Below, piece after piece: positions 47,725-59,335 of a DNA stretch of 64,000 nucleotides; within the stretch, counting starts at the first letter, position 1; each line of letters opens with the position of its first letter. The position numbers and the translations under genes are program-made. The notes beneath the pieces were generated by a model, which was given only the letters and a program-made list of their open reading frames with translations, did not search any database and had not been told where the DNA came from. The DNA comes from Gongronella butleri (lineage: Eukaryota > Mucoromycota > Mucoromycetes > Mucorales > Cunninghamellaceae). The stretch spans positions 620,001 to 684,000 of the forward strand of contig JAIWZP010000009.1 of assembly GCA_025201375.1 (NCBI GenBank), given 5' to 3'.

Positions 47725-48044
47725 CCCTTTTGTACTAACAAGAATGCAGAAAATGGACAAAAAAATAGGAGTGCGGTCAAGCAAAAAGAGAGAATGAAAT
47801 GCCAGCGCGCGTTTGCAATGCCGCCGCTTCCGCCCTCCCCGCCATGTTCTTTGAAAAGGCAGCCAATATGCTTTTTCCACGATTTTTTCGGTTTTTCATG
47901 CGCTATGTATTGCCACTGGCTCCTAACACACACTTGGACGTTCTTCATTTGCACATCTTTCCCGTGTTGGGCCGTGCAGCCTCTGATTATGATAACTTGC
48001 TTTTATTCCAAAATCTGAAAAAAAAAATCAGAATTCACCACCAA

Positions 48045-48175
48045 AGGTGCATCGCAGCACCTCGAAACTTTGCAATACGGTATGGAGGTTTTGGCCACTT
48101 TGCACTTTCTTTTCAGAAAAAAAATAAAAAAACCAAATGCCAATCAGGTGATTCGGCGAGAAAAGTTGACATTTT
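48045..48175. repeat. Dispersed repeat, copy 1 of 3
   Basis: Matches 63222-63330 and 63886-63995 in direct orientation. Shared anchors are CGAAACTTT, a central CTTTTCAGAA or CTTCTCAGAA, AAAAATAAAAAACC or its relatives, and a GGCGAGAAAA or GTCGGGAA end. Confidence 0.7.
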
Positions 48176-48249
48176 GCAAAAAAAAAAAAAAAAACATTTC
48201 GCGGTACTGTAAAACATGCCTGGATCCCTGGATCACCGCCGAACTTTAC

Positions 48250-49690
48250 TATCATACGTATCATATATTGTACTTGGATACTGCACGTATGATACAGTAT
48301 AAATTCATTGGTTCTGTTTTCATAAAAACTTTATAAAAAGCCAGAGGGCGATCAGTCTGTTCTCGAGACATGCACCATTTGGAGTACAGTACGAACTACT
48401 GTACGAATTTTCAAAAACTATCATACAGTATGATATTTAAATCTTATACAGTACAGTACAGTAAAACACTAAATGATACAAACAATGGTTGTATCGCCTC
48501 CAAAACTGTTTCATTAGGCCAGTTCGGTGCGTCTTTTCTCAACATGGCATTGAAAACCAGAGGTATTATGTTGAGCACTGCTTGAGCCGTGCGTTGTGCA
48601 GAACCGCGACCTGCCTGCCATTCCGTCTGCAAATAGCAAACTGTCGGAGTTACCTGTTTGGGATGCATTGATCACTCGGAGTTTGAAAAATCACAAATTT
48701 GGCATTTTCTGAGTTTGAATGTGTGACCCCTGAATTTTTAAAAAGTGGTCGAAACGCTTTGGTGTTTTACCTAAGCTTTTTTGTTGCAATTTTTGCGTTG
48801 AACGCGATGCAGCTGTTTTTGAGCGGGGTCGACCATGCAGATGGCGAGATGAATGCAAAATAGGTCAAATCTGAGATTTTTGGCATTTCGTGTCAAAAAA
48901 AAAAATTGGGCGGTTCCGTCTTGAGCACTGGGCCGTAGTTGACGAGGCCTCGCATTTTTCATTGGCGGGCAAGTAGGCTGTAAAAAATTTTCTGGAGGCA
49001 CAGCAGGCCGGCAAAGTCTGAAAAACACGCTCTGTGGTTTTTACAGTATCTTAAAAGGTATGTAATATAAATGTGTACGTTTTCGTGCACACGTGCAGTG
49101 CAGCGCGCTGCTTCAGGCATTGAAATGATAGCACGCATTTATATGATACTGTACGTATGTAGTGCGAGCCCACTGAGATTGAAATTGGGCGGATCAAGCA
49201 CTTTACCAGCAGTTACAGTATCATAACCCCATGATATTTCTGTGCATCCAAATCGAATGAAAATCATGCTTTTGTTCATTTTCTCGACATCTCGAGCAAG
49301 GACTGGCTGATTATTTTTTTTTTACGTAAAAACAATTGATACAGTATCATTTCATACGGTACAGGACGCACGCTTATTTTCACACTTTAGGCTTGCCATC
49401 TGCTGAGAGAGTCGCTCGGTTACATTAGCAAAACGTTGCAAAGCGCAAAAAAAAATTCATTACAGTACGTACCTACAGTGCAGTAACTGCCTCACACGAG
49501 AGGCGAGACGCAAGCAAATTCGTGCAACTCTGTAGATTGTCTCATCGCCCGGCACTACGATATGCAGGCGCTCGCGCAAGGATTCAAAATATACGCATGA
49601 TATATTGCATGACAGAAAATCACTCAATTTAATCAGGGGGTGAAGCGAGGGGCTGATGCATAACATCGATCGTCTATGATACATATAAAA
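48250..49690. repeat. Cluster of TACAGTA / GATACAGTATC motifs
   Basis: Words of the type TACAGTA, TACTGTA, GATACTGTA, TGATACAGTATCA and CATACAGTATG occur repeatedly: 48250-48300, 48382-48470, 49146-49160, 49214-49224, 49338-49366, 49459-49486 and 49675-49684. Several are perfect or near-perfect palindromes. They are rare elsewhere in the window, apart from 61-90 and TATCATACG near 50828. Confidence 0.7.
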
Positions 49691-49793
49691 ATGGGAGAAA
49701 GGGAGGGGGGCGAAATGAAAAAAAAGGAAGGGAGGTAAGCCAGAAAAAAAAAAAAAAACAGGGCCACGGCCGGCCGTGGCTCAGACCTAAGAG

Positions 49794-50714
49794 TCATGGG
49801 CAGAAAGTGACAGTGTAGGCAGAATCACTGCAAGCAAAGACGCTTGTTTCGTCGTCAAATGGAAACGTGTAAACGTCCTGGCACACATTCTTGACGGCTT
49901 GGGCATAGTGGTTGGTGTTGCACTTTTCTGGCGAGCCAAACTGGCCGACACAGCAGAAATTGTCGCTGCCGTAGCGCGAACAAGCGCTGAGACACGTGGT
50001 TTCGATGGCGACAGGGCCATTGGACGCGGTCGCTGCAATCTTTTTTTGCGCGTGGATCAATTCATCAGGGCATGACGGCAATTGCCTGCATTCGACAGGC
50101 TCGCAATGGCGCTGCTGGCGCGTGAGACCCTTCATGTTCGAGGTTTTGCCTAGGGCCGGCAATTGCGCGAGCGCTGCATGTAGCGCGTCGGCGGTCGTCG
50201 ACACCTTTTGCGGCGGCTGTTGATGGCGGTTTGCGGGTGCGACGGCCATTGGCAAATTGAAGCCGTCAACAAACGAAATGTCGTAAAAATCTTGGCCATA
50301 GTCGGCGGTCATGGTGAATTCCGCGAGACTCGCAGGATTGCCTGCATTGGCAAGGTGTTGGTTGGCGTCGTCGCCGCCACCACTGCCCTCATCCTTGGCA
50401 TGGACGCGCGCGCGACGCGTAGCGCGTCGCGTGCTGCTACCTGCGCCCGCCGTGCTAGTACCATTGCCAGCGACTGCGCGGCCCCACACGCGCCCTGCCC
50501 ACTTCGCATCCACGGTAATAGTATGCGTCTGTCCTGGCGGCACGGCATGCATTTCGCTCGATGGCGATCCATTGGTCTGGTAACCCACGTCCAGCGCGTA
50601 CGAGCAGTGATTCACAGCCAGAATGGTCTTGGACGATGCATCGTTCCCAAAGGCATCAGAACGACGACATAGGAAAAGGAGCCACAAGAGAGGATATGCT
50701 GGAAGAAGATACAT
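49794..50714 (-). CDS. Thaumatin-like secreted protein
   Basis: An intronless gene of 306 residues from the ATG at 50714. In-frame upstream ATGs (to 50870) run through a low-complexity Phe-rich stretch, which is probably 5' UTR. The signal peptide is MYLLPAYPLLWLLFLCRRSDA. The start of the domain, NHCSYALDVGYQTNG, and VPPGQTHTITVDAKWAGRVWGR match the beginning of thaumatin-like proteins; YDISFVDGFNLPMAV, CSRYGSDNFCCVGQFGSPEKC and YTFPFDDETSVFACSDSAYTVTFCP match the rest, with the cysteine framework of the family. Two inserts are unusual: a Ser/Thr/Arg/Ala-rich segment near residue 75-110 and a linker after VAPAN. Fungal members bind or hydrolyse beta-1,3-glucan; activity here is inferred. Confidence 0.9.
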   Translation of the reverse strand: MYLLPAYPLLWLLFLCRRSDAFGNDASSKTILAVNHCSYALDVGYQTNGSPSSEMHAVPPGQTHTITVDAKWAGRVWGRAVAGNGTSTAGAGSSTRRATRRARVHAKDEGSGGGDDANQHLANAGNPASLAEFTMTADYGQDFYDISFVDGFNLPMAVAPANRHQQPPQKVSTTADALHAALAQLPALGKTSNMKGLTRQQRHCEPVECRQLPSCPDELIHAQKKIAATASNGPVAIETTCLSACSRYGSDNFCCVGQFGSPEKCNTNHYAQAVKNVCQDVYTFPFDDETSVFACSDSAYTVTFCP

Positions 50715-51133
50715 TTCAAAAAAAAATAACAGAAAGAAAAAGAAATTGAACAAAAAAAGAAAGAAAGAAGGAGAGAAAAGAGAGCACAAAAAAAGACAAA
50801 TCCTGGGCGCCATTGGCGATTTGATCGTATCATACGTTCCTGGCGGCATCGATTGTGGCTCGAGCGTCAAGGGCGCAGATCAAAATGCACGGGCACTCCT
50901 TTTTTTCTTCCTTTTTTCTTGCTTCACAACGCGTCGTCGCATTGTGCATTCCTCATGACGTCGTTGATCCCACTCCTGTCTTTTATGCTCACCACGCTCC
51001 CCCCTCTCCCCTCCGTGCCGTGATATTACAGAAGACCCCTTTATTTCCCCTCGTTTCTGCTCAGCTTGCTCCTTATGCTGCCCATGGGTGAAGAATGAAG
51101 AAAAAATGCCATAATTTTACTTTTTAAATTGAT
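50715..51133. promoter_or_regulatory. Promoter of thaumatin-like gene; THOC1 3' region
   Basis: 419 bp between two genes on the minus strand. The plus strand is A/G-rich from 50715 to 50795 (pyrimidine-rich in the sense direction). GTATCATACG at 50826-50835 resembles the motif cluster downstream. The right end contains the THOC1 terminator region. Confidence 0.45.
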
Positions 51134-54008
51134 CTATTGTAATTCCTCGAGGAGCAGCTTGCGGACTTGCTCGAGAACCTTGATCTCGTTCTCAACATGC
51201 TGCTCGGTAATGCCTTTTGAGATGGACTCGGCCGGTATGATGGAGGCAGGCTGGCTCGGCGCGACAATGGCGACAGACGACGACGATGATTGGCGCTTGG
51301 GCGACGCCGACGCTGAAACGTCTGTGCTGCTGGCGACATCGTCCCTGTCATCGTCAATGGGCGATTCGGCAATGGGTTCCTTTTTCAGCTTGGTGGTATC
51401 AATCTCGTCCTTGGCATCCACAATGTCCATGTCCTCGCCATCCTCCTTGTCCTCTTTGTCCTCCTTGTCCTCTTTATCCTCTTTGTTCTCATCGTCATCG
51501 ACTTGGTCCTCCAGGTCATACAGCTCGTCGTCAAAATCGACTTGATCCTCCAGATCATCCTTGTCTTCACGGACAGCCTTGACTTTTTTGGCTTCTTGCG
51601 CTTGCTTGACCTCATCTTCTTCCTTGACTGATTGCTCGTCGTTTGTTTGGTCTTCCTTGGCTTCCCCATCCTCCATTTCTTCGTCGTCGTCAACGTCCAT
51701 GTCATCGTCATCGTCCGACGAGGAAGACGGCGCCGCTGATTGGTCGCCGGACGCGACCTTGTGCTTGATCTCGTAAATCTTGGGTATGAGCGACGCACGG
51801 ATGCGGAACGCGATGCGTGACGCGTGGAAAAGCGCGCCATTCGCGATGTTGAAGCGCACGTTGATGTCCGCGTCGGTTTCACTGTTGACATGCTCCAACG
51901 CCTTGTCAATGATCCTCACCGGCTCAGGCAAACGCGCAAGATCCCTGTAAAAAAAAGACAAATGAGCTGCATTGCACTTTTTTTTTTTTTTTTTTTTTTT
52001 GTCTTACTCCATGAGAGAGCTGAGTGTGGCCTTTGGCTTGGTGTACATGTTGGTCATTTCGCTGTTGCCATATTGGTAGCGATAGACACCGGGGCCAATC
52101 TATCCGGAAACATGGCGTTTATAATTGTTCCCCTGGATCCCTGTCATTCTTTCATACCTTTAATCGCTTGATCAGCTCCTGACGTCCCTCTTGCAGCATC
52201 TTGGTGTCAAAAGGACCCTTTTTCTCGAGCGCCGGGCACCCAGACAACTTCCAAATGTTCTGAAAAAGAAAACAACGATCAGCTCCATACATCTACCCAG
52301 ACTCGTGGCGCGTTTTACCCAGCTGCGCTCGTGTTTCAGCACAAAACTGGCAAGCTCGGAGAACATGGTGCCGTGCGGCTTGGTGCGCTTCATGAGGATG
52401 ACCATTTCAGCCTCAGTCTCGTCGATCCACCTGATCTGATCGTCCGTAACAACGTACGACGGCATCACAAGCACCGCTTTTGCCTGACGCAACGCCAAAA
52501 GCTCCTTGGTGCGCTCGCGCTCGTCGTCAGAGAATGCACGCAGGTACTGGAACAGAATCATGTATTGCAGCAACACGCTACGGCGCACGCGCATGTCGCG
52601 CATCTGCAAAGAAATAAATAAAATAAATAAATGTGAGAACTTTTTTTTTTGTTGTTGTTGTTGAGCGCCGTCATACCTCCAATTCGAGCAAATGTCGACT
52701 TGTCAGAAGGCGGGGAAAGACGTAGGCGTCATTGATCTCTTGCAAAAGTTCCTTGACATCGAGATCATGCTTTTCGGGCAGCTCGTCGTCCATATTTTTG
52801 CGCTTAATGCTTTCGAGGGTGGATGATTTGACACCAGCAACCTGCTGGTCCTTGTCGGCAATGCGCTGGAACTTTTCCATGATGATTTTTGTGCGCTAAA
52901 CAATAAAAAAAAGAAATTAGCTTGAAATGTCACGTTTTATGTCATTCCCCTGGCATTTTCCAATGTACGTTTTGCAAATCTTCAAAGGCATCGTCATTCA
53001 ACAGTGACGGCGGATTACTAAAGTACTTGCGCGTCCCCCAGAATGTCTTGTAAAACTCCTTGTGCGAGTCTAAATTGGTGTCAAAACGATGAACATCGCG
53101 TGAAAGACACTTTTTCTGTTTTTACCTGTCATATCGGGATCATTGTCGATGGTTTCATCGTCTTCGTAGATGACAGGCTCCGTGTTAAAGTCGCCTCGCA
53201 AGTTGACACCGGAGCGCTCGCTGAGAGGGAAGGATTTGGCGAGGAGAAAGAGGACGCGGCCGCAAAGCACGGTCCCTGTCTCCGTGGACAGGCGTCGCAG
53301 TAGCTCGTTGCACAAGCGCAGCAGAATCAGTGACTTGCCCCTCGATGGCACCATGCCCTAGAACAAAAAAGACGCGTCAGATCCGCCGTAAACACGATTT
53401 AAAAAGAGAAAAAGCGTACAATCATAAGGCGATCGCGCCGCGTTTCGACAAATTCAAACACGCGTGCGCACCCTTCAATGGAGTGGATATCCAGCAACTC
53501 CTCGACAAACATGAATGGAATCGTCGCGTCGACAAAGCCTAAAATAAAAAGAAAAAAAAAGTGAGAAAAGAGCAAAAAAAGCGTCATGGCCAAGCATTGC
53601 TACCTTTTGCCTCGATAATCACGGTAATATCCAGCATGTCGAATATGAGAGTGAAGCGTTCGGGATCGGTTTCTGGATGTTGTGTCTTGAAAACAAGAAA
53701 ATAAAGCGTGAGCAGGCGTGTTTTTGTCCCATTTTTCCCTTTCTTTGTGTTCTTACAACGATATCGAGAAATTGTCGGCGCACGACATGCTCTAGGGCAG
53801 TGCGACGCCAATCAGGCTTGCCTTCCATGATGCCATACAAGGCCTTGGTGTCAGGCCCACACATGGGCAACAATTCGTCGGCCACCAGCGCCTCGGCGGC
53901 CGATAGCATGCTGCATCCGGGATCGCGCTTGCGCGTCTCGTAGCACTGTGCCAATATCTTCTGCAGCACATTCCTCGTCGTCTCTTCAAATTGCTCGTAT
54001 GACACCAT
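51134..54008 (-). CDS. HPR1: THO complex subunit 1 (Hpr1/THOC1)
   Basis: Ten exons (54008-53757, 53685-53604, 53538-53420, 53357-53126, 53069-52969, 52895-52677, 52603-52319, 52259-52158, 52099-52008, 51944-51134) give 764 residues. The THOC1 core is clear: [47 protein letters not shown], then [19 protein letters not shown], and further on [12 protein letters not shown] helices and [16 protein letters not shown] binds nascent transcripts and couples elongation to mRNA export through TREX; loss causes R-loops. The last 230 residues are strongly acidic (Asp/Glu/Lys) with a short repeat of KED units near 51440-51490, probably disordered and perhaps the site for mRNA or Mex67 contact, as in yeast Hpr1 C-terminus. 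Human THOC1 ends in a death domain; none is evident here. Confidence 0.95.
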
Positions 54009-55144
54009 GATCTAGCCGAAAAAGAGAGTGGTGACGAAAAAGAAAGAAAGAAAAAATTGAAAAGCGCCCTGTAGACCATTCTCGCCTTTGTGCATCGTGT
54101 TCAGACTCCGCTGCTTTCAGCAAAATGTCGCATTTAAGCGCATTGACCAACTTTTCTTGCTGCAGACCCACACACAGGCAAACAACGAATTTAAATGCCA
54201 AAATATAACAGCTTCCATTCCTTGAAAAGTACAAGTTGGTGTTTTTTGTGATTTTTTCGCCGAATTACTGAGATTGCAATGCATGGTTTTGATAAAATTG
54301 CGTTTTCTTGTCGTGCTGCGCCAATGGCAGGTGTGTGTTTATACGTATTGCGTGAAAATGCGCGTATTTAGGTGGAGTCCCATCCAATGCATGGTTTGAA
54401 TTAGAGCAGACGCGTGTAAATCGGCGATGGACGCGGTTTTCACGCGTCGAATAATATACATGATTTTGAAAACGTGTCATAATGGCCAAAATGCTTTTTT
54501 TTTTTTTGCATAAGCTGATTTTCAACGCATCCCAATGCCGTCCTCATCTAAGCACCTCCCCGACGTTAATGGGTCCTCGCCAGGCTAGTGTGCCACCAAT
54601 TACAATCCTATTAAACAAAATTTCGAGCTCACACGCGCTCTTTTTTTGTTTTTGTTTTGCTGAATTAAAGAAATCCAGAGGTTGGTGCACTACCGATTGC
54701 ACCTCACCTGGCCGGCACACCTCCATGAAAGCATCCGTGACCGCGCGCCTAGACGTAAAACCGTCGCCCCAAGCCTTTCTCTTTATTTATATTTTCACAC
54801 AATCTGTCATAACCGGCTAAAATGCAGGAAATCTAGGTGAAATATTTTTCACGCGCAGGTCACAAGGGTGTTTTGGAAGGCGCTCATTTCAGAAAACAAG
54901 GAAAACCAAAGATCGATCTAGTCTGTCGTCGAGACATCGCGACGTGTTCGACTGTTTTTTACAAAATCCAATGTAGCACATCCAAATGATTGATCTTTTG
55001 GGGATGCAAATCATCACGCGGGGGGTAAAGTGCCAAGGAGCGTGGTGTGACCCCTGATCGGGCCCCATTAAGGTACGCGCGGGCCCCCATTTCTCACCCT
55101 TTTGCCTCTTTTTCTTTCTTTTTGTCCCTTTTTTTTCCATTCGT
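54009..55144. other. Gene-free island 6
   Basis: 1.1 kb between divergent THOC1 and hydrolase genes. It carries the interrupted palindrome at 54430-54448 and GACGCGTGTAAATC upstream of it (54410-54424). No ORF is supported. The right end (55090-55140) is a T-rich promoter tract. A possible extra 5' exon of the hydrolase gene ending at AAG/GTACGC near 55071 cannot be excluded. Confidence 0.5.
54430..54448. repeat. Interrupted palindrome GACGCG-N7-CGCGTC, copy 2
   Basis: GACGCGGTTTTCACGCGTC, one base shorter than the copy at 62829-62848. The upstream 20 bp also matches that copy in pattern (GACGCGYNTAAATC...), so the conserved unit extends to about 40 bp. Confidence 0.8.
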
Positions 55145-58100
55145 ATGTCGTTTCAGCTGTCGAATACGTGGCAAGCACTTGGCCCGTTCCCTGCGGGGAT
55201 GCGCGAGCATGACTTTGGTGCCGATCCCTTGGAAGCGTACGGTAAAAAAGATAAAAAGATAAGAAAATAGGCGTTTTTTCTTGTCTTGTCTCACGGTTCT
55301 TGGCAGGTGGGTTCCAACATCTCAAGTTCTCCAAGACGGCGCAGTATCCGTCCGAGCTTGGAAGCAAGGGAAGTGTCGGGTGGTCGACGGTCAAGGCGGT
55401 ACCTGAGCACACGGTGGTGCCACCATTCAGCGACATTGCTTGGCAGCAAATGACGGGGCCATTTGGATGGTCCATGGAGTGCTACCAGGCGTGGTTTCGC
55501 GGCAGCTTGCGCGTGAATGCGACGAGCCGCCTACTCATTCAGGTGCACGGTGCACCCGTCTTTTTTTTGGATGGAAAACAATATTCGGGCGATTTCTACG
55601 GATACAAGACGACAACACACGTCGTCGCGCTCGAAAAGGGTCTCCACCAAATCGATGTTCGCCTGGTCAACGATGTCCGTGTGTTTGGCGGCGCGCGCCC
55701 ACACCAACAGCCCGATTGCCGCTTTTCTGTGACCATCCGCCCGCTCGAAGGCTCCACCGCCGTCGATGACCTGCTGACAGGCACCGCGCATGCCCGCAAC
55801 ATGGTCAAATCGACATTGCTTCCTTCGTTTCTCGTTCAATACGGCTTTGCCGGCGTCCACGGCTCCGTCACCCTCCAAAACGTCTTGACCGTCCCTTTCC
55901 AGGTCATGTCCATCCGCCTCATTTTCAATGCATACAATTCAGACATGGACGTCACTACCGTCTTGGTAAAAAAAAAAAAAAAAAAAAGCGCGACAAAGCG
56001 ACATGACGCGTGAAATCTTGCGAAAAAGCGCGTTTTTTTCTTTTTTTTTTAACCCTTTTCCTCAATTTTTTTTTAGAGGCCTGCGACGCTCCTCCAACGG
56101 TCAATACACGCGACACTGATGAGTGGGCAGCAACGGGCAATTGGATTCAAATATGATTTGTCAAATGTCAAGGATCCGATCTTTTTGCATGCGACGACGG
56201 TGCACATCAAGGTGATTGTGTCTGTGGCGACAGCGTCGAGCACATTCAGCCTGGTGGATGAGTCGCGTATCCCGACAATTGATTGGCGCGTCCAGCTTGC
56301 CTTCCGCTATACGTTTGTCGATTTTGACGAATCTGTCCAATATGCATACGCTAAACGTCCGCGCACGCTCACGACAGACACCGACAAGCCGATTCTGCTT
56401 GCTCTTCACGGCGCGGGTGTCGATGCCGGTTCCAATTTTTGGACCGCGGCCATTGCCCAGCAGGAGCAGTCGTGGATTGTGTTTCCCACTGGCCGTACGC
56501 CTTGGTAAAGCAGCTTGGATTAGTCAAAAACCTATTGTAAATTGGTCTCATTCTCTTCATGACCAATACATAGGGGCTACGACTGGCATGGGGCAAGCAT
56601 GAAGAACGCGTTCAAAGCCATTGATGGTCTGGAGAGCGTCATGTCCCTGGTGACGGCCAGCGGCACCGCCGGAAATGGTCCAGACGCGATATCGCCCACA
56701 CCTGCTGAGGAGGACACGGATTGGATTGTTGGTAAACGCAATGGAGACGCGTTGCCGCGACGCGTCGTTTGCTGAACGCGCGACTTTTTATTTGCTATGG
56801 TAGTGGAACGCGGCAATTTCATCTCCATTGGCAACAAAAATCGGCTGATTTATATTGGTAAGAGGAGGCACAAGCACAAAAGACGCCTTGGCCCACGCAT
56901 TCATGTTGCTAAATCATGACAGGCCATAGCAACGGCGGCCAAGGCGCGTGGCATCTCGCGACACATTTCCCAGACCGCGCCATTGCAGGTAAATTCCATT
57001 TTTTGTCGCCAAAATGACGCGAATTTCTCACCATTTCCCCTCCATCCTGGTAGTCGTTGCGGCAGCTGGCTATACCAAGATTCAGGACTATGTATCCTAT
57101 GCTAATTGGGTGAGCAAATCGTACGTGGACCCGTTTTTATATGGCGTAAGTGTCAAATAAGCCTATTCGAGCTTGATCCGCAACGACATTGAGAACCTTG
57201 ATTTTTTCATTTTTTTTAGGTGCTCGAGTCGTCCATTGCCGAATTTAACAACGACTTGCACCTGTCCAACATGGTAAACAACTTTTGATCCGTGAAAGAC
57301 GCGCTCAAAAGCGCGATTTTTTTTTTTGTGATCCGCGGCAGGTGGGTCTTCCTGTGCTGGCTCGCTATGGCGCAGATGACGACAACGTGCCACCGCTACA
57401 CTCGAAAAAATATGCGCGCATCCTCAATCAATACAATAAGAACGCGTCATTTGTGCAGTAAAAACTTCACAGACGGGGGGTGGGGAAAAAAAAGGAGCGT
57501 GGGGGCCGAGAAACATCCTCATTCTTTTTTTTTTTTCATTGGCCAGGATCTCGGAAGTGCCGAATCAGGGCCATTGGTGGTCGACGGTGCTGAATGACCG
57601 CCCCGTGAACCAATTTTTGACACGCAGCCTGCAGCAGCCAGCGCGGCATGGTCCACAAGACACGCCATTCTCGTTAGTGACGACGAATCCCGCGACCATT
57701 GGGCCCGTGCATGGGATTCAAATCGAGCAGCTGAGCATCCCCTTCAGGTACGACGGGCATATGTGCTTTTTTCATTGTTTTCATTAACCTTTTTTTTGCA
57801 TTTTCTTTTGTGTTTAGAAAGAGCACGATGCAAGGACGTGTTAAGGATGCGATGCTGTACCTATCAACCGAGAACATTTCAGCCTTTAGGGTGGTGGGCC
57901 GGCATGAAAAAGCCATCATGGTCAACAACACGTTATTCCACAATGACAGCGGTCATCTGAATGCCCTGTTTGTCATGGATCAGCAGCAACAATGGAGGGT
58001 ACTGATGAAAAAAAAAATTGACGTCACTGAGCTGTTGTCTCATTTTGTCCTCTTCCCTCATCCCCCCCTTTTTTTTTTTGCCTCCGTCCAGATCGAAACA

Positions 58101-59071
58101 CAAAAATGGCCCAAGAAAGGATGGCGCGCACGGCAGATGTATGGTCCCATTCATCGTTTATGGGAGTCGCGCAAGCCGTTGTTGCTGGTGACGCCCAGCA
58201 AGCCGTCGTCGGCAGCGCATGCGCAGGTGTACGAGCATTTGGCATTGCAATTGGCGCATGACTGGCACTTGTACGGTCATGGGGACGCCATGGTCGTGAC
58301 GGATGATCACCCGCTCGTCACATTTGAGGAGGTTGACCTCAGCTCCAGCGGCACAAGCGGCATGGACGCGCATGAACCTTGCAGCTGGCGCGTCTACTTT
58401 GGCATCGGCACCGACAATAACGCCATGGCCCAGATCCTCGCCACTGCACCCATCCGCATCCAGGCCGGCAAACACTCCCTGACCGTCGGCACAAACCAAT
58501 ATTACGACCCAGGCACAGGTGAGACGAAAAAAAAAGCCAAAAAAAAAGCCCAAAAAAAAAAAAATGATCCGCATGGGCGCGCTCTGACATGATGTCTCCC
58601 TCCCTCCCCCCACTCACTTTTTATTTTTTCCCCCAGGTGCGATGTTCCTCTGCCCTGGTGGTGGCAACGAATTGGCTCTCATGATCTATGGCGTGGATGT
58701 GCAGGGCTTGCAACTTGCCAGCCAACTCATCCCCAAGCGAACAGGCATGCTGATGCCGGAATGGGGTAAAAAAAAAAAAAAAAACAAGGTGTTAGGCGGG
58801 GTGCCCATTGTTCACGTTCCCCCCGTCCCCCCATTTCTCACTCTTTTTTGCGCATTTTGTTGGCTATTTTTGGTGTAAATCCAGCGGTGATCAACCCGGT
58901 TGCCAAGGAGCAAGGCCTAGGTGGCATCAAGTCAGCGGGGTAAGCAATGAATGGCAATCCAGCTCGTGTTGGCTTTCGGATGAGATCATTGACGTCCCTC
59001 TTTCATTCCCCATTCTTATTTTTAACACTTTTAGCTTTTTCCATAACAACTGGGAACCCTTTGGCTACTAG
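55145..59071 (+). CDS. Large alpha/beta hydrolase (S9-like serine hydrolase)
   Basis: Fifteen exons from ATG 55145 to TAG 59071 join in frame to 917 residues. Residues 1-310 form a beta-rich N-terminal region (FGWSMECYQAWFRGSLRV, FFLDGKQYSGDFYGYKT). The hydrolase fold follows: ILLALHGAGVDAG (oxyanion loop), LIYIGHSNGGQGAWHLATHF with nucleophile Ser468 in GHSNGG, LARYGADDDNVP with candidate Asp548, and NQGHWW with candidate His584. The C-terminal 330 residues hold a second beta-rich domain and the GGGNELALMIYG block. There is no signal peptide. Similar large proteins occur across fungi as uncharacterised peptidase S9/esterase-like proteins; substrate is unknown. The start is uncertain because a GTTTCAG just inside exon 1 (55150-55156) could instead be an acceptor. 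Confidence 0.82.
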
Positions 59072-59335
59072 ACGTGCGTGTGTAATTTAATGATCGTTTG
59101 TTTTCCCTCCCTGTTGGGTTCCCTGGAAAAAAAAAATACAAAGAAATAAAAAAAATACAGAGAACAAAAAAAAAAAAAAATTGAGGTCACGTTGCACGAC
59201 GCAATAGAAGGTGACACAAGGAAAGCCAGACCACGCTCTCATTGCGCAGAAAAAAAAAAAAAGACAAAACGGGTGGGGAGGCAAGTCGATCCCTTTTTTT
59301 CCCCTCTTTCTTCTTCTTTTTCACTTTGCAACCCA
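59072..59335. other. Spacer between hydrolase and PH-protein genes
   Basis: 264 bp holding the hydrolase 3' UTR, A-rich tracts at 59126-59180 and 59249-59262, and a T/C-rich promoter tract (59292-59326) before the next start. No gene is supported. Confidence 0.45.

Larger units (their letters stand above)
47725..49793. other. Gene-free island 5 with repeat and TACAGTA cluster
   Basis: About 2.07 kb between the SEC20 start and the thaumatin-like gene stop. The first 150 bp is the SEC20 promoter. A dispersed repeat copy is at 48045-48175 and a cluster of TACAGTA/TGATAC motifs runs from 48250 to 49690. ORFs are short and unsupported by splicing. An A16 run lies at 49744-49759, next to the 3' end of the thaumatin-like gene. 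Confidence 0.6.

Noticed and set aside
54009..54900. An upstream exon set for THOC1 or the hydrolase
   Set aside because: The THOC1 ATG at 54008 is followed by well-formed sequence and needs no upstream exon. For the hydrolase, only a weak possible 5' exon near 55071 was seen, so I kept the ATG at 55145.
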